Shown here: positions 1-8,163 of the stretch, in pieces
Layout: every line of letters starts with the position of its first letter
Numbering within the stretch: the stretch's first letter is position 1
Source: JAICYJ01 sp045806525
Lineage (GTDB): Bacteria > Actinomycetota > Thermoleophilia > Gaiellales > JAICJC01
DNA length: 39,798 nt
Reading direction: 5' to 3'
NCBI GenBank assembly: GCA_045806525.1
Contig: JBJMJD010000088.1
Span: 1-39,798 of the forward strand
The notes under the pieces: model-generated
The model's input: the letters and a program-made list of their open reading frames with translations, nothing else
Database searches by the model: none
What the model was told of the DNA's origin: nothing
Position numbers and translations under genes: made by a program

Positions 1-4
1 CGTC

Positions 5-484
5 GTGGCGGAAGCGCGTCCCGCGATGCCCGATCTGCGCACGATCCTGGCCCGTGCCGAGACGCACGTCGACGAGCTGCGCACGACCGCGGCCTCGCTC
101 GAGGAGAGCCTGCCGGCGAAGGTGGAACGTGCGGTCGAGCGGGCCATGTCGGAGCACTCCGACGCACGGCGCGCCGACGAGCTGCGAGAGCTCTTGCGCG
201 GGCTGTCTCGGCAGGTCGAGCAGGTCAACCTGGACCTGCTGGCCGAGCGCCTCGGCCGCGTCGAGGACCTGGAGCTGGTTGTCGACCTGATCTCGACCGG
301 GATGGCCGCGCTGCGCCAGGACATCGCCACGCTGGCCGCGATGGTGGAGCAGGTCGGCGGCGGCGTCGACGGCGTGATCGAGAAGCTCGACCAGCCGCTA
401 CAGGTGACGGTCGAGCGGCCGCACCGAAGCGGCGTTCGCGACCTGTTCCAGCCCACCGGCGACGACCCGCCGGAAGTCAGCTAG
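5..484 (+). CDS. coiled-coil protein of unknown function, possibly 5'-truncated
   Basis: A 159-residue reading frame begins with GTG at the very edge of the window and stays open to the first base, so the true start may lie upstream. The protein is rich in Leu, Glu, Arg and Ala with heptad-like spacing over about residues 10-130, which predicts long amphipathic helices or a coiled coil. A hydrophilic tail follows, with Pro, Asp and Glu near the end. There is no signal peptide, membrane segment or catalytic motif. It ends tail to tail with the RidA gene; the two stop codons overlap. I do not recognise the family. Confidence 0.6.
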   Translation: MAEARPAMPDLRTILARAETHVDELRTTAASLEESLPAKVERAVERAMSEHSDARRADELRELLRGLSRQVEQVNLDLLAERLGRVEDLELVVDLISTGMAALRQDIATLAAMVEQVGGGVDGVIEKLDQPLQVTVERPHRSGVRDLFQPTGDDPPEVS

Positions 485-858
485 CCCGGCAGCACCGCCA
501 CGCAGTCGATCTCGATCTTGATGCCACCCGGCAGCCCTGCCACCTGGATGGTCGTGCGCGCCGGCCGCGGCGCCGGGAAGGCCTCGGCGTAGACGGCGTT
601 CATCTCGTCGAAGTCGTCGATGTCGACAAGGTAGACGCCGCAGCGAACCACGTCGGCGGGTCCCGCGCCGGCGGCCGCCAGGATCCGGAACACGTTCTCG
701 AGCGTCAGGCGCGTCTCGGCCGCCACCGTGTCCGGCGTGTAGTCGTCGTCGCGCAGGGGGCCTTGCCCGGCGACGTACACGAAGCGGCCGTCGGCCACCA
801 CGGCCGGCGAGTACGGGCCCAGCGCGCTCGCGTCGACGACGACCGGCTCGCGGCTCAT
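481..858 (-). CDS. RidA/YjgF/UK114-family protein (enamine/imine deaminase-like)
   Basis: The 125-residue product has the full RidA fold length. RidA proteins hydrolyse reactive 2-aminoacrylate-type enamines or imines released by PLP enzymes, forming trimers with active sites between subunits. Family landmarks are visible: the N-terminal GPYSPAV segment, a YVAGQGP strand, the PARTTIQV segment carrying the conserved Arg, and the IEIDCVAVLP end carrying the conserved acidic residue. The ATG overlaps the stop of the upstream dehydrogenase by 4 nt (ATGA), so the two are translationally coupled. The physiological substrate cannot be read from sequence; detoxification beside a 2-hydroxyacid/2-oxoacid enzyme is an inference. 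Confidence 0.9.
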   Translation of the reverse strand: MSREPVVVDASALGPYSPAVVADGRFVYVAGQGPLRDDDYTPDTVAAETRLTLENVFRILAAAGAGPADVVRCGVYLVDIDDFDEMNAVYAEAFPAPRPARTTIQVAGLPGGIKIEIDCVAVLPG

Positions 859-1760
859 CGTGACTCCGCCTCGACCGGCCACACCTGCGGGTTGGCGAGG
901 TTGGGGGGCCGATCGCCACGCAGGATCTGGGCCAGCCCACGGCAGGCCAGCCGGGCCATGCCATCGCGCGTCTCGCGCGTGGCCGATGCGATGTGCGGCA
1001 CCATCAGCGCATTTTCGCACGCGAGCAGCGCCGGGTGCACCTGGGGCTCGTTCTCGAACACGTCCAGGCCGGCGCCGCCGAGGTGGCCGGAGGCAAGCGA
1101 CTCTGCCAGCGCGGCCTCGTCCACGACCGGGCCACGGCTGGTGTTGACCAGGATCGCGCCAGCCTTCATACGCGCCAGCTCCACCGCGCCGATCAGGTGG
1201 CGAGTGGCCTCCGACAGGGGCACCGTCACCGCCACGAAGTCGGCCTCCGCCAGCACCCGCTCCAGCTCGGAGCGGTCACGACCGGCGAATAGGACGCGCA
1301 TGGAGAAGCCGTCGGCGCGGCGGGCGACGGCGCGGCCGATGCGGCCGGGACCGATGATGCCGAGCGTCTTTCCGTGCACGTCGGTGCCCAGCATCAGGTC
1401 AAAGCTCCAGGACTGCCAGCGGCCGGCGCGCAGGTAGCGCTCGCTCTCCCCCAGCCTGCGTGCGGCTCCCAGCAGCAGCGCGAAGGTGAGGTCAGCGGTG
1501 GCCTCTGTAAGAACATCCGGGGTGTAGGCGATCGGGATCCGGTGACGCTCCGCGGCAGCCAGATCGATGTGGTCGAGCCCGACCGAGACGGTGGCCAGGC
1601 CTCGCAGGCCGGGCGTGGCCAGGAAGGCCTCGTCGATGCGGTCGATCAGGTAGCAGACGACCCCGTCGCAGCCCGACGGGTCGCTGCCGCGCACCAGCTC
1701 GTGGCCCTCCAGCTCGGCCAGGCCCGCCGGCGACACCTCCTGCATGATCAGCACCCGCAT
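855..1760 (-). CDS. D-isomer-specific 2-hydroxyacid dehydrogenase
   Basis: A 301-residue NAD(P)-dependent dehydrogenase of the glyoxylate/hydroxypyruvate-reductase type, interconverting a D-2-hydroxyacid and its 2-oxoacid. The Rossmann motif GIIGPGRIG lies near residues 133-141. The catalytic triad is present: Arg in NTSRGPVVDEAAL, Glu in DVFENEP and His in VPHIASAT. Length is normal. It is first in a two-gene unit with RidA (4-nt overlap) and divergent from the dodecin-like gene across 60 bp. The exact substrate is not predictable from sequence; glyoxylate, hydroxypyruvate and phenylpyruvate-type acids are the usual candidates. Confidence 0.9.
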   Translation of the reverse strand: MRVLIMQEVSPAGLAELEGHELVRGSDPSGCDGVVCYLIDRIDEAFLATPGLRGLATVSVGLDHIDLAAAERHRIPIAYTPDVLTEATADLTFALLLGAARRLGESERYLRAGRWQSWSFDLMLGTDVHGKTLGIIGPGRIGRAVARRADGFSMRVLFAGRDRSELERVLAEADFVAVTVPLSEATRHLIGAVELARMKAGAILVNTSRGPVVDEAALAESLASGHLGGAGLDVFENEPQVHPALLACENALMVPHIASATRETRDGMARLACRGLAQILRGDRPPNLANPQVWPVEAESR

Positions 1761-1820
1761 CGCTATCCTCCCACCAGACAGACGGGCAACGGTATCAGCG
1801 GGTGCGAGCGGAGGTGGCGG

Positions 1821-2027
1821 ATGGCGGTGACGAAGGTGATCGAGGTGATCGGAAGCTCCAGCGAGAGCTCCGACGACGCCGTCCGCCAGGCGCTCACGGC
1901 GGCCGCCCGCTCGGTGCGGGGCATCCGCAAGATCGAGGTCGTCTCCACCACCTGCGAGGTGACCGACGGCCAGGTCAGCCGCTGGGACGTGCTGGTCAAG
2001 CTGCAGTTCCCGGTCGAGCCCCGCTAG
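1821..2027 (+). CDS. dodecin-family protein lacking the canonical flavin-stacking Trp
   Basis: The 68-residue protein matches dodecin in length and in the opening pattern KVIEVIGSSSES, followed by one helix and three strands. Dodecins form hollow 12-mers that store flavins. A GGAGG ribosome site 6 nt before the ATG fixes the start. In well-studied dodecins a Trp follows the first helix (RxLDWFEV) and stacks on the flavin; here the aligned segment reads RGIRKIEV, with Lys at that place. Flavin binding is therefore uncertain and another small ligand is possible. The gene lies 2 nt upstream of a cupin gene, so the two are probably co-transcribed. Confidence 0.85.
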   Translation: MAVTKVIEVIGSSSESSDDAVRQALTAAARSVRGIRKIEVVSTTCEVTDGQVSRWDVLVKLQFPVEPR

Positions 2028-2029
2028 CG

Positions 2030-2572
2030 ATGGTTCCCGAGCAGCCTCTCGAAGCGAGCGAGCACGGGCTCATCGCCGGGAGCGAGGGCTGGTTCGTGCT
2101 GAACGCGGCCGAGGCGCGATGGCGGGAGCGGCCCGGGCGCGGGTGCTACTGCGACTTCGAGGGCGACTCGGACTTCGCGCAGATCGGGATCAACGTCCAG
2201 ACGCTGGCGCCCGGCGAGCCGATGGCGATGTACCACTGGGAGGCTGACCAGGAGGACTTCCTGGTGCTCGCGGGCGAGGGAGTGCTGGTGATCGAGGGCC
2301 AGGAGCGGCCGTTGCGGCGGTGGGATTTCGTGCACTGCCCGGCCGGCACGGAGCACGTGATCGTGGCGGCCGGCAGCGGGCCCCTGGTCGTGCTGTGTAT
2401 CGGCGCCCGGGGCGAGTCGACCGGACCGAACTGGGGCGCCTACACCGTGGACGCGGCGGCCCGGCGACACGGCGCCGGCGTCGACCAGGAGACCACCGAC
2501 GAGCGGATCGCATACGCCCGCTTCCCGGCGCCGCGGTACACGAGCTACCGGCCGGGTTTGCTACCCGATTAG
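2030..2572 (+). CDS. cupin-domain protein
   Basis: A 180-residue single-domain cupin. Motif 1 is a variant: after APGEPMAMYHWEADQED the usual HxH is HxE, followed by a further acidic residue. Motif 2 is normal (FVHCPAGTEH). Residual metal binding through His and Glu is likely. Flanking segments of about 60 residues on each side are hydrophilic and conserved-looking. The ATG lies 2 nt after the dodecin stop, indicating one transcript. Cupins range from isomerases and dioxygenases to binding proteins, so no reaction is assigned. Confidence 0.85.
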   Translation: MVPEQPLEASEHGLIAGSEGWFVLNAAEARWRERPGRGCYCDFEGDSDFAQIGINVQTLAPGEPMAMYHWEADQEDFLVLAGEGVLVIEGQERPLRRWDFVHCPAGTEHVIVAAGSGPLVVLCIGARGESTGPNWGAYTVDAAARRHGAGVDQETTDERIAYARFPAPRYTSYRPGLLPD

Positions 2573-2636
2573 GCGGCCGATGCGCCCGATTCGCAGGGTG
2601 TAGGCTTGCGCATTCCCAGGCGAGAGGAGTCACGGC

Positions 2637-2903
2637 ATGAGCATCAACCGCTTCCCGTACCAGGACGACATTCTCCGGCAGCTCAGCCGCGGTAGCGCGT
2701 CCGTGACCGAGATCGCAACGGCGATCGCCGGCGAGGGTCGGCACTCGGCCGAGGGACACGACACCGACGAGCTGCACCGGTTGGTGGCCGAGAACGTCGA
2801 CCACCTCGTGCACCTCGGGCTGGTGGAATACCGCGGCTCGGGAGCCGACCGGACGGCGGCGCTGACCACGGCCGGAAGCGAAGCGGTCAGCTCGCTGCCG
2901 TAA
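2637..2903 (+). CDS. small protein with winged-helix-like pattern, function unknown
   Basis: An 88-residue soluble protein behind a strong ribosome site (GAGAGGAG, about 8 nt before ATG). The pattern DDILRQLSRGSASVTEIATAI, then LHRLVAENVDHLVHLGLVEYRG, then LTTAGSEAV looks like a winged helix: three helices, then a wing ending in LT..G. DNA binding is an inference. The gene is convergent with the Flp-type pilin gene and 62 nt from it. No clear family name comes to mind. Confidence 0.7.
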   Translation: MSINRFPYQDDILRQLSRGSASVTEIATAIAGEGRHSAEGHDTDELHRLVAENVDHLVHLGLVEYRGSGADRTAALTTAGSEAVSSLP

Positions 2904-2965
2904 TCAGCGGGGTGGCGGCGCGCCGGTGGCGTCGCCACCACCCCAAGGGCGGCTCGCTGACCGCC

Positions 2966-3208
2966 CTACTTGCCGCCGCTGCCCGTGGCGTGCTCGACCG
3001 CGGTCTTGATGGCGTCCGTGACGACGCTGCCGATGCCGTGATCCTTGCCGCCGAGATACGAGCCGACGGCGAGGAGCAGCACGCCGATCGCCATGGCCAG
3101 GCCGGCGTACTCGACCGTGCCCTGCCCCTGCTCGGCGTCGGCGCGGCGGACGTGTTCGGCCACGTGATGGGTGCCTGTGACCAACCAGGCGGCGATGCGA
3201 TGAGACAT
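2966..3208 (-). CDS. Flp/type IVb pilin-like small protein
   Basis: An 80-residue protein with the class hallmark EQGQGTVEYAGLAMAIGVLLLAVG at about residues 26-50: a Gly before a Thr-Val-Glu-Tyr start and a single hydrophobic helix. Flp pilins are processed by a TadV-type peptidase and assembled by the Tad secretion machinery. The basic leader MSHRIAAWLVTGTHHVAEHVRR is cut off at the Gly-Gln-Gly region. AGGAGG lies 7 nt before the ATG, ruling out the longer upstream start. No tad gene is nearby, so assembly genes must lie elsewhere or the pilin is an orphan. The last 25 residues are hydrophilic. Confidence 0.8.
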   Translation of the reverse strand: MSHRIAAWLVTGTHHVAEHVRRADAEQGQGTVEYAGLAMAIGVLLLAVGSYLGGKDHGIGSVVTDAIKTAVEHATGSGGK

Positions 3209-3263
3209 GGATGCCCTCCTTGCGGGTGTTCGTGATGACCGGCCCAGCCTGCCGCGAGCGCCC

Positions 3264-3296
3264 GTCACGGAACAAGGCGGCTCCTGTCACGAAACA
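3264..3296. promoter_or_regulatory. direct repeat GTCACGRAACA, candidate operator
   Basis: Two copies of GTCACGRAACA (3264-3274 and 3286-3296) lie 22 bp apart start to start, about two helical turns, in the divergent gap between the pilin gene and the secreted-protein gene. This spacing is typical of paired regulator sites. Function is inferred. Confidence 0.35.
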
Positions 3297-3397
3297 CCCG
3301 CGAGAGCGTGCCGCCGGCCACGTGGGCTACCGTACGGGCGCCCGCCGCGATTTCTCGCGGGGTCTCAGATCACCACCGTCCTGCCGATACAAAACCG

Positions 3398-4420
3398 ATG
3401 CGACGATTCACACTCCTGCTCTTGGTGGTAGTCGCGGCGGCGCTGGCCGCCCCGGCCGTCGCTGCGGCGAGCAAGCTGATCGTCCGCAACGCGACGCACA
3501 TCACCCTCAAGGTGAACGCCAAGAACCGGGCGGTGGTCAGCTACCACGCCAACGGCATCGTCCGCCACGTGCTGGTGTGGGGAGCGATCAACGCCAAGCC
3601 CCCCAACGCGGCGCATCCTGATAGCCAGGTCAAGTTCCACGTCGACTACTCGGGCGGCGGCGCCAGCCCCTGGGGCGGCGGCTACTGGCGTCGGGTCAGA
3701 AACGCCTGCACACGGTGGAAGGGCAGCAGCATCACCCTCGCCGTAACGGTCTGTACGATGCCGGACGGCTCTCACTGGGCGCTCCAGAGCTGGAAGCGCC
3801 TGATGCCCAACGGCGGCTACAAGTGCTGCCGGTCGCCGCAACAGGGAAAGCGCGAGCTGCACATCTCACACTGGAAGGGCCCGCTCGCCCAGCTCTGGCT
3901 GAAGTGGAACTGGACGCACGCGACCTCGCAGTATCCGCACCTGGACAAGCTGTTCGGCCGCGCCACCTACAAGGGCGTCGGTACCTACGGGTTCTCGAAC
4001 ACGCGGACCGGCGCGCCCACGGACAGCTTCGGCCGGCTCGTCTTCGTGGACACCTACAACCCGCCCAAGTGGGGCAAGGGCTGGCGCCGTGAGAACAGCT
4101 TCCTCGTGCACCGGCCCAGCGACGGCGGCTTCTGCGACACGCTGTGGCCCAGCCGCTTCGGGCGCCACAACGCCAGCGGCTACGGCCAGAAGTACCGCGC
4201 GACGTTGGACGGCCCCGGCGTGACACCGATCGTCCGCTGGAAGGGGCCGCCGCCGGGCAACTACTCACAGTCGCCCGTGCAGACTCGCGATGGCCTGGCC
4301 GACTTCACGATCACCGGGTCGGGGCGGCAGCCGTTCGATGCGCTGCTCGACTCCCAGCTGGACACCGAGCAGCAGATCCTGGCGGGTTCATCCGCCGACA
4401 AGTGCTTCAAGATCCGCTAG
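3398..4420 (+). CDS. secreted Trp-rich protein of unknown function
   Basis: A 340-residue protein starting MRRFTLLLLVVVAAALAAPAVAAAS, a clear Sec signal peptide with a likely cleavage after AVAA-A near residue 24. The mature part is rich in Trp, Gly and Tyr (SPWGGGYWRR, HWKGPLAQLWLKWNW) and carries seven Cys spread over the chain, including a CC pair, so disulfides are likely after export. There is no membrane anchor or sortase signal. A 6-bp stem hairpin (CCGCGA/TCGCGG) lies at 3346-3361 in its leader. Codon use matches the neighbours. The family is unknown to me; a cell-surface or carbohydrate-related role is only a guess. Confidence 0.75.
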   Translation: MRRFTLLLLVVVAAALAAPAVAAASKLIVRNATHITLKVNAKNRAVVSYHANGIVRHVLVWGAINAKPPNAAHPDSQVKFHVDYSGGGASPWGGGYWRRVRNACTRWKGSSITLAVTVCTMPDGSHWALQSWKRLMPNGGYKCCRSPQQGKRELHISHWKGPLAQLWLKWNWTHATSQYPHLDKLFGRATYKGVGTYGFSNTRTGAPTDSFGRLVFVDTYNPPKWGKGWRRENSFLVHRPSDGGFCDTLWPSRFGRHNASGYGQKYRATLDGPGVTPIVRWKGPPPGNYSQSPVQTRDGLADFTITGSGRQPFDALLDSQLDTEQQILAGSSADKCFKIR

Positions 4421-4482
4421 CGCCGCATCGCTGAGCCACGGCGGCACCCCCGCCGGTCCGCCATCGATACACTGCCGGTGCT

Positions 4483-6135
4483 ATGGAAACGGCGGCCGAA
4501 GTCTTCGTCAGATGCCTCGAGAACGAGGGTGTGCGCCACGTGTTCGGCATCCCCGGCGAGGAGACGCTCGACCTCAACGAGGCGCTCGACCGGTCGTCCT
4601 CGATCGAGTTCGTACCGGTGCGCCACGAGCAGGGCGGCGCCTTCATGGCCGACGCCTATGGACGGCTGACCGGTCGTGCCGGCGTCTGCCTGGGCACGCT
4701 CGGGCCAGGCGCCACCAACCTCGTGACGGGCATGGCCGACGCCTTCCTCGACCGCGCCCCGGTGGTCGCCCTGACCGGCCAGACCGACCTGTCGGAGATG
4801 CACAAGGAGAGCCACCAGTACATCGACGTCGTGCGCATGATGAAGCCCGTGACGAAGTGGAACGCCCGCGTTCACGACCCCGACATCATCCCGGAGGCTG
4901 TTCGCAAGGCGTTCGCGGTGGCCGAGCGCGAGAAGCCGGGCGCCACGCACCTGGAGCTGCCGGCCGACGTGATGGAGCTGCCCCTCGAAGCCGACCCGGT
5001 GCCGCGTCGGCCGCCGGCGCTGGTGGAGCCGGTCTCGGCCGAGCTGCACCGCGCCGCCGAGCTGTTGCAGGCCGCCGAGCGGCCGGTGGTGCTGGCCGGC
5101 AACGGCATCGCCCGCCAGAACGCCTCACCGGCGCTGCGGCGGTTCGTGCAGCAGACCGGGCTGGGAGTGATCACCACCTTCATGGGCAAGGGCGTGATCG
5201 ACGCCGACGACGAGCACGCGCTGTTCACCGCCGGACTGCGCGCCCAGGACTACCCGCGCGGCTTCATGGGCCGGTCCGACCTGGTCGTCTGCGTCGGCTA
5301 CGACCTGGTCGAGTGGTCGCCGGTGAACTGGAACCCGAATCGCGACCGGCGCGTGATCTGCATCGACACGACGCCGGCCGAGAGCGACGCGCACTACGTG
5401 CCCGACGTCGAGCTGACCGGCGACATCTCGCACATCCTCACGCACCTTGGCAACCTTGTCTCGGAGAAGCCGCCGGCCCGGGTGGTGACGCCGCCGTTCA
5501 ACCAGATGATCCGCGACGCGCTGGAGTCGCACTCCGACGACGGATTCCCGATCAAGCCGCAGCGCGCGCTGCGCGACCTGCGCGAGCTGATGGGTCCCAG
5601 CGACCTGCTGATCTCGGATGTGGGCGCGCACAAGCTGTGGATCTCGCGCCTGTGGCCGGCGCACGAGCCGAACACGGTGCTGATCTCGAACGGGGCGGCG
5701 GCGATGGGCTTCGCGCTGCCGGCCGCCGTGGCGGCAAGGATGGTGCTGCCGAAGGACCGGCGGGTGGTCACGATCTCCGGCGACGGCGGGTTCCTGATGA
5801 ACGTGCAGGAGCTGGAGACGGCCAAGCGGCTGGGACTGGCGATCGTGAATATCGTCTGGTCGGACAACGCGTACGGGGTGATCGAGGTGCATCAGCAGCG
5901 CAAGTTCGGTCACCTGGCTGGCACCAAGTTCACGAACCCGGATCTGGTGATGCTGGCCGAGAGCTTCGGCATCGCCGGCATGCGCGTGGCGTCCGCCGAC
6001 GAGCTGATGCCCACGCTCCGGCGGGCGCTCGAGCTGGACATTCCATCGGTCGTGGAGATCCCGATCGACTACCGCGAAAACAGGAAGTTTTCGATGAATC
6101 TGGCCGACCTGGTGAAGGTCGGAGAGGGAGTCTGA
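4483..6135 (+). CDS. AlsS-type acetolactate synthase / thiamine-diphosphate enzyme
   Basis: The 550-residue product has the N-terminal pyrimidine domain (about 1-170) with the catalytic Glu49 in RHEQGGAF, a central domain (about 185-325), and the C-terminal TPP domain with GDGG at 433-436 and Asn462. The central VGYDLVEW segment and the ISNGAAAMGFALP segment resemble catabolic, FAD-independent AlsS more than anabolic IlvB. AlsS condenses two pyruvates to 2-acetolactate. No small regulatory subunit or acetolactate decarboxylase gene is nearby. An aldehyde dehydrogenase gene starts 2 nt after the stop, so another carboligase or decarboxylase reaction yielding an aldehyde is also plausible. Confidence 0.85.
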   Translation: METAAEVFVRCLENEGVRHVFGIPGEETLDLNEALDRSSSIEFVPVRHEQGGAFMADAYGRLTGRAGVCLGTLGPGATNLVTGMADAFLDRAPVVALTGQTDLSEMHKESHQYIDVVRMMKPVTKWNARVHDPDIIPEAVRKAFAVAEREKPGATHLELPADVMELPLEADPVPRRPPALVEPVSAELHRAAELLQAAERPVVLAGNGIARQNASPALRRFVQQTGLGVITTFMGKGVIDADDEHALFTAGLRAQDYPRGFMGRSDLVVCVGYDLVEWSPVNWNPNRDRRVICIDTTPAESDAHYVPDVELTGDISHILTHLGNLVSEKPPARVVTPPFNQMIRDALESHSDDGFPIKPQRALRDLRELMGPSDLLISDVGAHKLWISRLWPAHEPNTVLISNGAAAMGFALPAAVAARMVLPKDRRVVTISGDGGFLMNVQELETAKRLGLAIVNIVWSDNAYGVIEVHQQRKFGHLAGTKFTNPDLVMLAESFGIAGMRVASADELMPTLRRALELDIPSVVEIPIDYRENRKFSMNLADLVKVGEGV

Positions 6136-6137
6136 CA

Positions 6138-7568
6138 ATGGCGATGACTGAGACAATCCAGAAGCTGTACGTGGACGGCGAGTGGTACGAGACCGGTGAG
6201 ACCAAGGACGTGACGTCGCCCTACGACGGCAGCGTGGTCGGCCGCGTGGCCTACGGCGGCGGCGCGGACGCGACTCGCGCGATCGACGCGGCCGCGCGGG
6301 CGATGCAGAGCCCGCTGCCGGCGCACAAGCGCGCGGCCGTGCTGGACGGCGTCGCCGCGCTGCTCGCCGAGCGGCGCGACGAGTTCGCGCGCACCATCGC
6401 CCAGGAAGCGGGCAAGCCGATCGCCACCGCGGGCATCGAGGTCGACCGCGCCGTGCAGACGATCACCTTCTCGGCGCTCGAAGCGCGGCGGCTGACCGGC
6501 GAGACGGTGCCGATGGACGCACATCCCGCCGGCGAGGGCAAAGCCGGCCTGATCCTGCGCGTGCCGATCGGGATCGTGGGCGCGATCTCGCCCTTCAACT
6601 TCCCGCTGAACCTGGTCTGCCACAAGGTGGGCCCCGCGTTCGCGGCAGGCTGCGCGGTGGTGCTGAAGCCGGCCGGGGCGACGCCGCTGTCGGCCCTGCT
6701 GCTGGCGCGGGCGTTCGCCGACGCCGGCCAGCCGGCCGGCTGGCTGAACGTGATCGTGGGCCGCTCCGGCGAGATCGGCGACGTGCTGACCGAGGACGAG
6801 CGCGTCAAGATGATCACCTTCACCGGCTCGTCGCAGGTGGGCTGGGGCATCCGCCAGCGCGCCCACAAGAAGAAGGTGTCGCTGGAGCTCGGCAACTCGA
6901 CGCCGCTGATCGTGCTGGCCGACGCCGACCTCGACAAGGCGGCCACCGCGATCGCAGCCAACGGCTACGCGTTTGCCGGGCAGAGCTGCATCTCGATCCA
7001 GCGAGTCTACGTGGAGGATGCCGCACACGACGCGCTGATCGAGAAACTGGTGCCGAAGGTGCAGGCGCTGAAGGTGGGCGATCCGCTGGACCCCGAGACG
7101 CAGGTGGGGCCGGTGATCGACGGCGACAACCGCGACCGCATCAAGGCCTGGGTGGATGACGCCGTCGCAGGTGGTGCGACGCTGCTGTCCGGCGGCGAGG
7201 TGGGCGACGACGGCGTGCTGCGCCCGACCCTGCTCGACGACGTGTCGCTTGAGATGGAGGTCGCCTGCCACGAGGTGTTCGGACCGGTCGTGGCCGTCGC
7301 ACGCGTGTCGGGCCTGGAGCAGGCGATCGCACTCGCCAACGGCACCGATTACGGCCTGCAGGCGGGGGTGTTCACCCAGGACATCACGAAGGCGATGCGC
7401 GCGGCGCGGGAGCTCGAGTTCGGGGGAGTCACCCTGAACGAGGCGCCCACGTACCGGGCCGACCAGATGCCGTACGGCGGCGTCAAGGAGTCGGGTAACA
7501 CGCGCGAGGGTCCGAAGTTCGCGGTGCAGGAGATGACCGAGCCGCGGATGATCGTGATCAGCCTGTAG
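6138..7568 (+). CDS. NAD(P)-dependent aldehyde dehydrogenase
   Basis: A 476-residue ALDH of normal length. Active-site residues are in place: Asn154 in SPFNFPLN, Lys177 in VLKPAG, Glu250 in LELGNS and nucleophile Cys284 in GQSCIS. The usual LELGG reads LELGN here, a variant known in some ALDH subfamilies. The ATG lies 2 nt after the stop of the AlsS-like gene, so the pair forms an operon; the aldehyde substrate may come from, or feed, that enzyme. The same frame stays open for hundreds of codons upstream through the AlsS gene, but that is a high-GC artefact: the ALDH fold starts at this ATG. Confidence 0.92.
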   Translation: MAMTETIQKLYVDGEWYETGETKDVTSPYDGSVVGRVAYGGGADATRAIDAAARAMQSPLPAHKRAAVLDGVAALLAERRDEFARTIAQEAGKPIATAGIEVDRAVQTITFSALEARRLTGETVPMDAHPAGEGKAGLILRVPIGIVGAISPFNFPLNLVCHKVGPAFAAGCAVVLKPAGATPLSALLLARAFADAGQPAGWLNVIVGRSGEIGDVLTEDERVKMITFTGSSQVGWGIRQRAHKKKVSLELGNSTPLIVLADADLDKAATAIAANGYAFAGQSCISIQRVYVEDAAHDALIEKLVPKVQALKVGDPLDPETQVGPVIDGDNRDRIKAWVDDAVAGGATLLSGGEVGDDGVLRPTLLDDVSLEMEVACHEVFGPVVAVARVSGLEQAIALANGTDYGLQAGVFTQDITKAMRAARELEFGGVTLNEAPTYRADQMPYGGVKESGNTREGPKFAVQEMTEPRMIVISL

Positions 7569-7877
7569 CGGCGCCGCGACGCCGGTCACGAAGGTGGTCA
7601 CGGGCCGCACGACCGCCCGCGCCCAGATTGGAGTCAAACGCCGCTCCCGCCCCCGCCACGAGTTCGTAACAGTGCCGTGACGCGTGTCACGGCTGCTGTG
7701 ACAGGGGATCCGCATGGTTGCGCAGTCTCGGCTCGGACGGGGCTCTGAGCCCGGTTCGGGGTGCGTTGCAGATCGCGGCCAGGTCCGTCAGCCGGCCGTC
7801 ACCGCCCCGAGCCGAAACGGGGACGTTCGCAAGCAACATCGCCGTGACAACGGTGCCACGGCGGCTGTGACGTCCGG
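7569..7877. other. 309-bp tail-to-tail gap rich in GTCAC/GTGAC words and a palindrome
   Basis: No convincing gene lies here. The gap separates the 3' ends of the ALDH and DUF2630 genes. It holds four GTCAC, four GTGAC and one GTAAC word, the perfect palindrome GGGCTCTGAGCCC (7740-7752) and, 10 nt later, GCGTTGCA. The same palindrome followed by GCGTTGCA recurs in the other tail-to-tail gap at 36.9-37.15 kb. A repeat or bidirectional terminator role is inferred. Confidence 0.6.
7740..7752. repeat. palindrome GGGCTCTGAGCCC, copy 1
   Basis: A 13-bp perfect inverted repeat (6-bp arms, 1-base centre), with GCGTTGCA at 7763-7770. A second copy in the same orientation and setting is at 37085-37097. 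Confidence 0.7.
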
Positions 7878-8120
7878 CTACTGCTGGTAGCCCTCGACCA
7901 CGTCGGACTTGCGCAGCTGCGCGCCGTCGTCGTCGAGGTCGAACTCGCGCAGCGCGCGACGCTGCCGCAGGAGGTCCCAGCACTGGTCGAGCTGGACCTT
8001 GATCTCCGCCAGCCGACGCCGGTCAGCGTCCGTCGACCTACCGTTCGACTCCCGCTCCCACAGCTCGTGCTCCTCGGAGACCAGCTGCTCGATCGTGCCG
8101 TGGACCTGTTCGTCGCTCAT
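7878..8120 (-). CDS. DUF2630-family protein
   Basis: An 80-residue helical protein. The segments IEQLVSEEHEL, RLAEIKVQLDQCWDLLRQRRALREF and the end VVEGYQQ match the DUF2630 family, which is widespread in actinobacteria and has no known function. It is all helical and charged, with no membrane segment. The gene stands alone between a repeat-rich gap and the HDAC-like gene, transcribed in the same direction as the latter. Confidence 0.85.
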   Translation of the reverse strand: MSDEQVHGTIEQLVSEEHELWERESNGRSTDADRRRLAEIKVQLDQCWDLLRQRRALREFDLDDDGAQLRKSDVVEGYQQ

Positions 8121-8163
8121 CGCCGCTCCTGTCGTGTCGTCGTCGCAGGTAGCGTACCCGCGG

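Noticed and set aside
4483..6135. Oxalyl-CoA decarboxylase partner for the oxalate-CoA-ligase-like enzyme
   Set aside because: The TPP enzyme matches AlsS-type segments better and lies 28 kb away.
4290..7568. A single 1092-codon open frame covering the AlsS-like and ALDH genes
   Set aside because: Its first 600 residues are Arg/Ala/Gly-rich shadow sequence of the AlsS-like gene in another frame; only the ALDH part is real.
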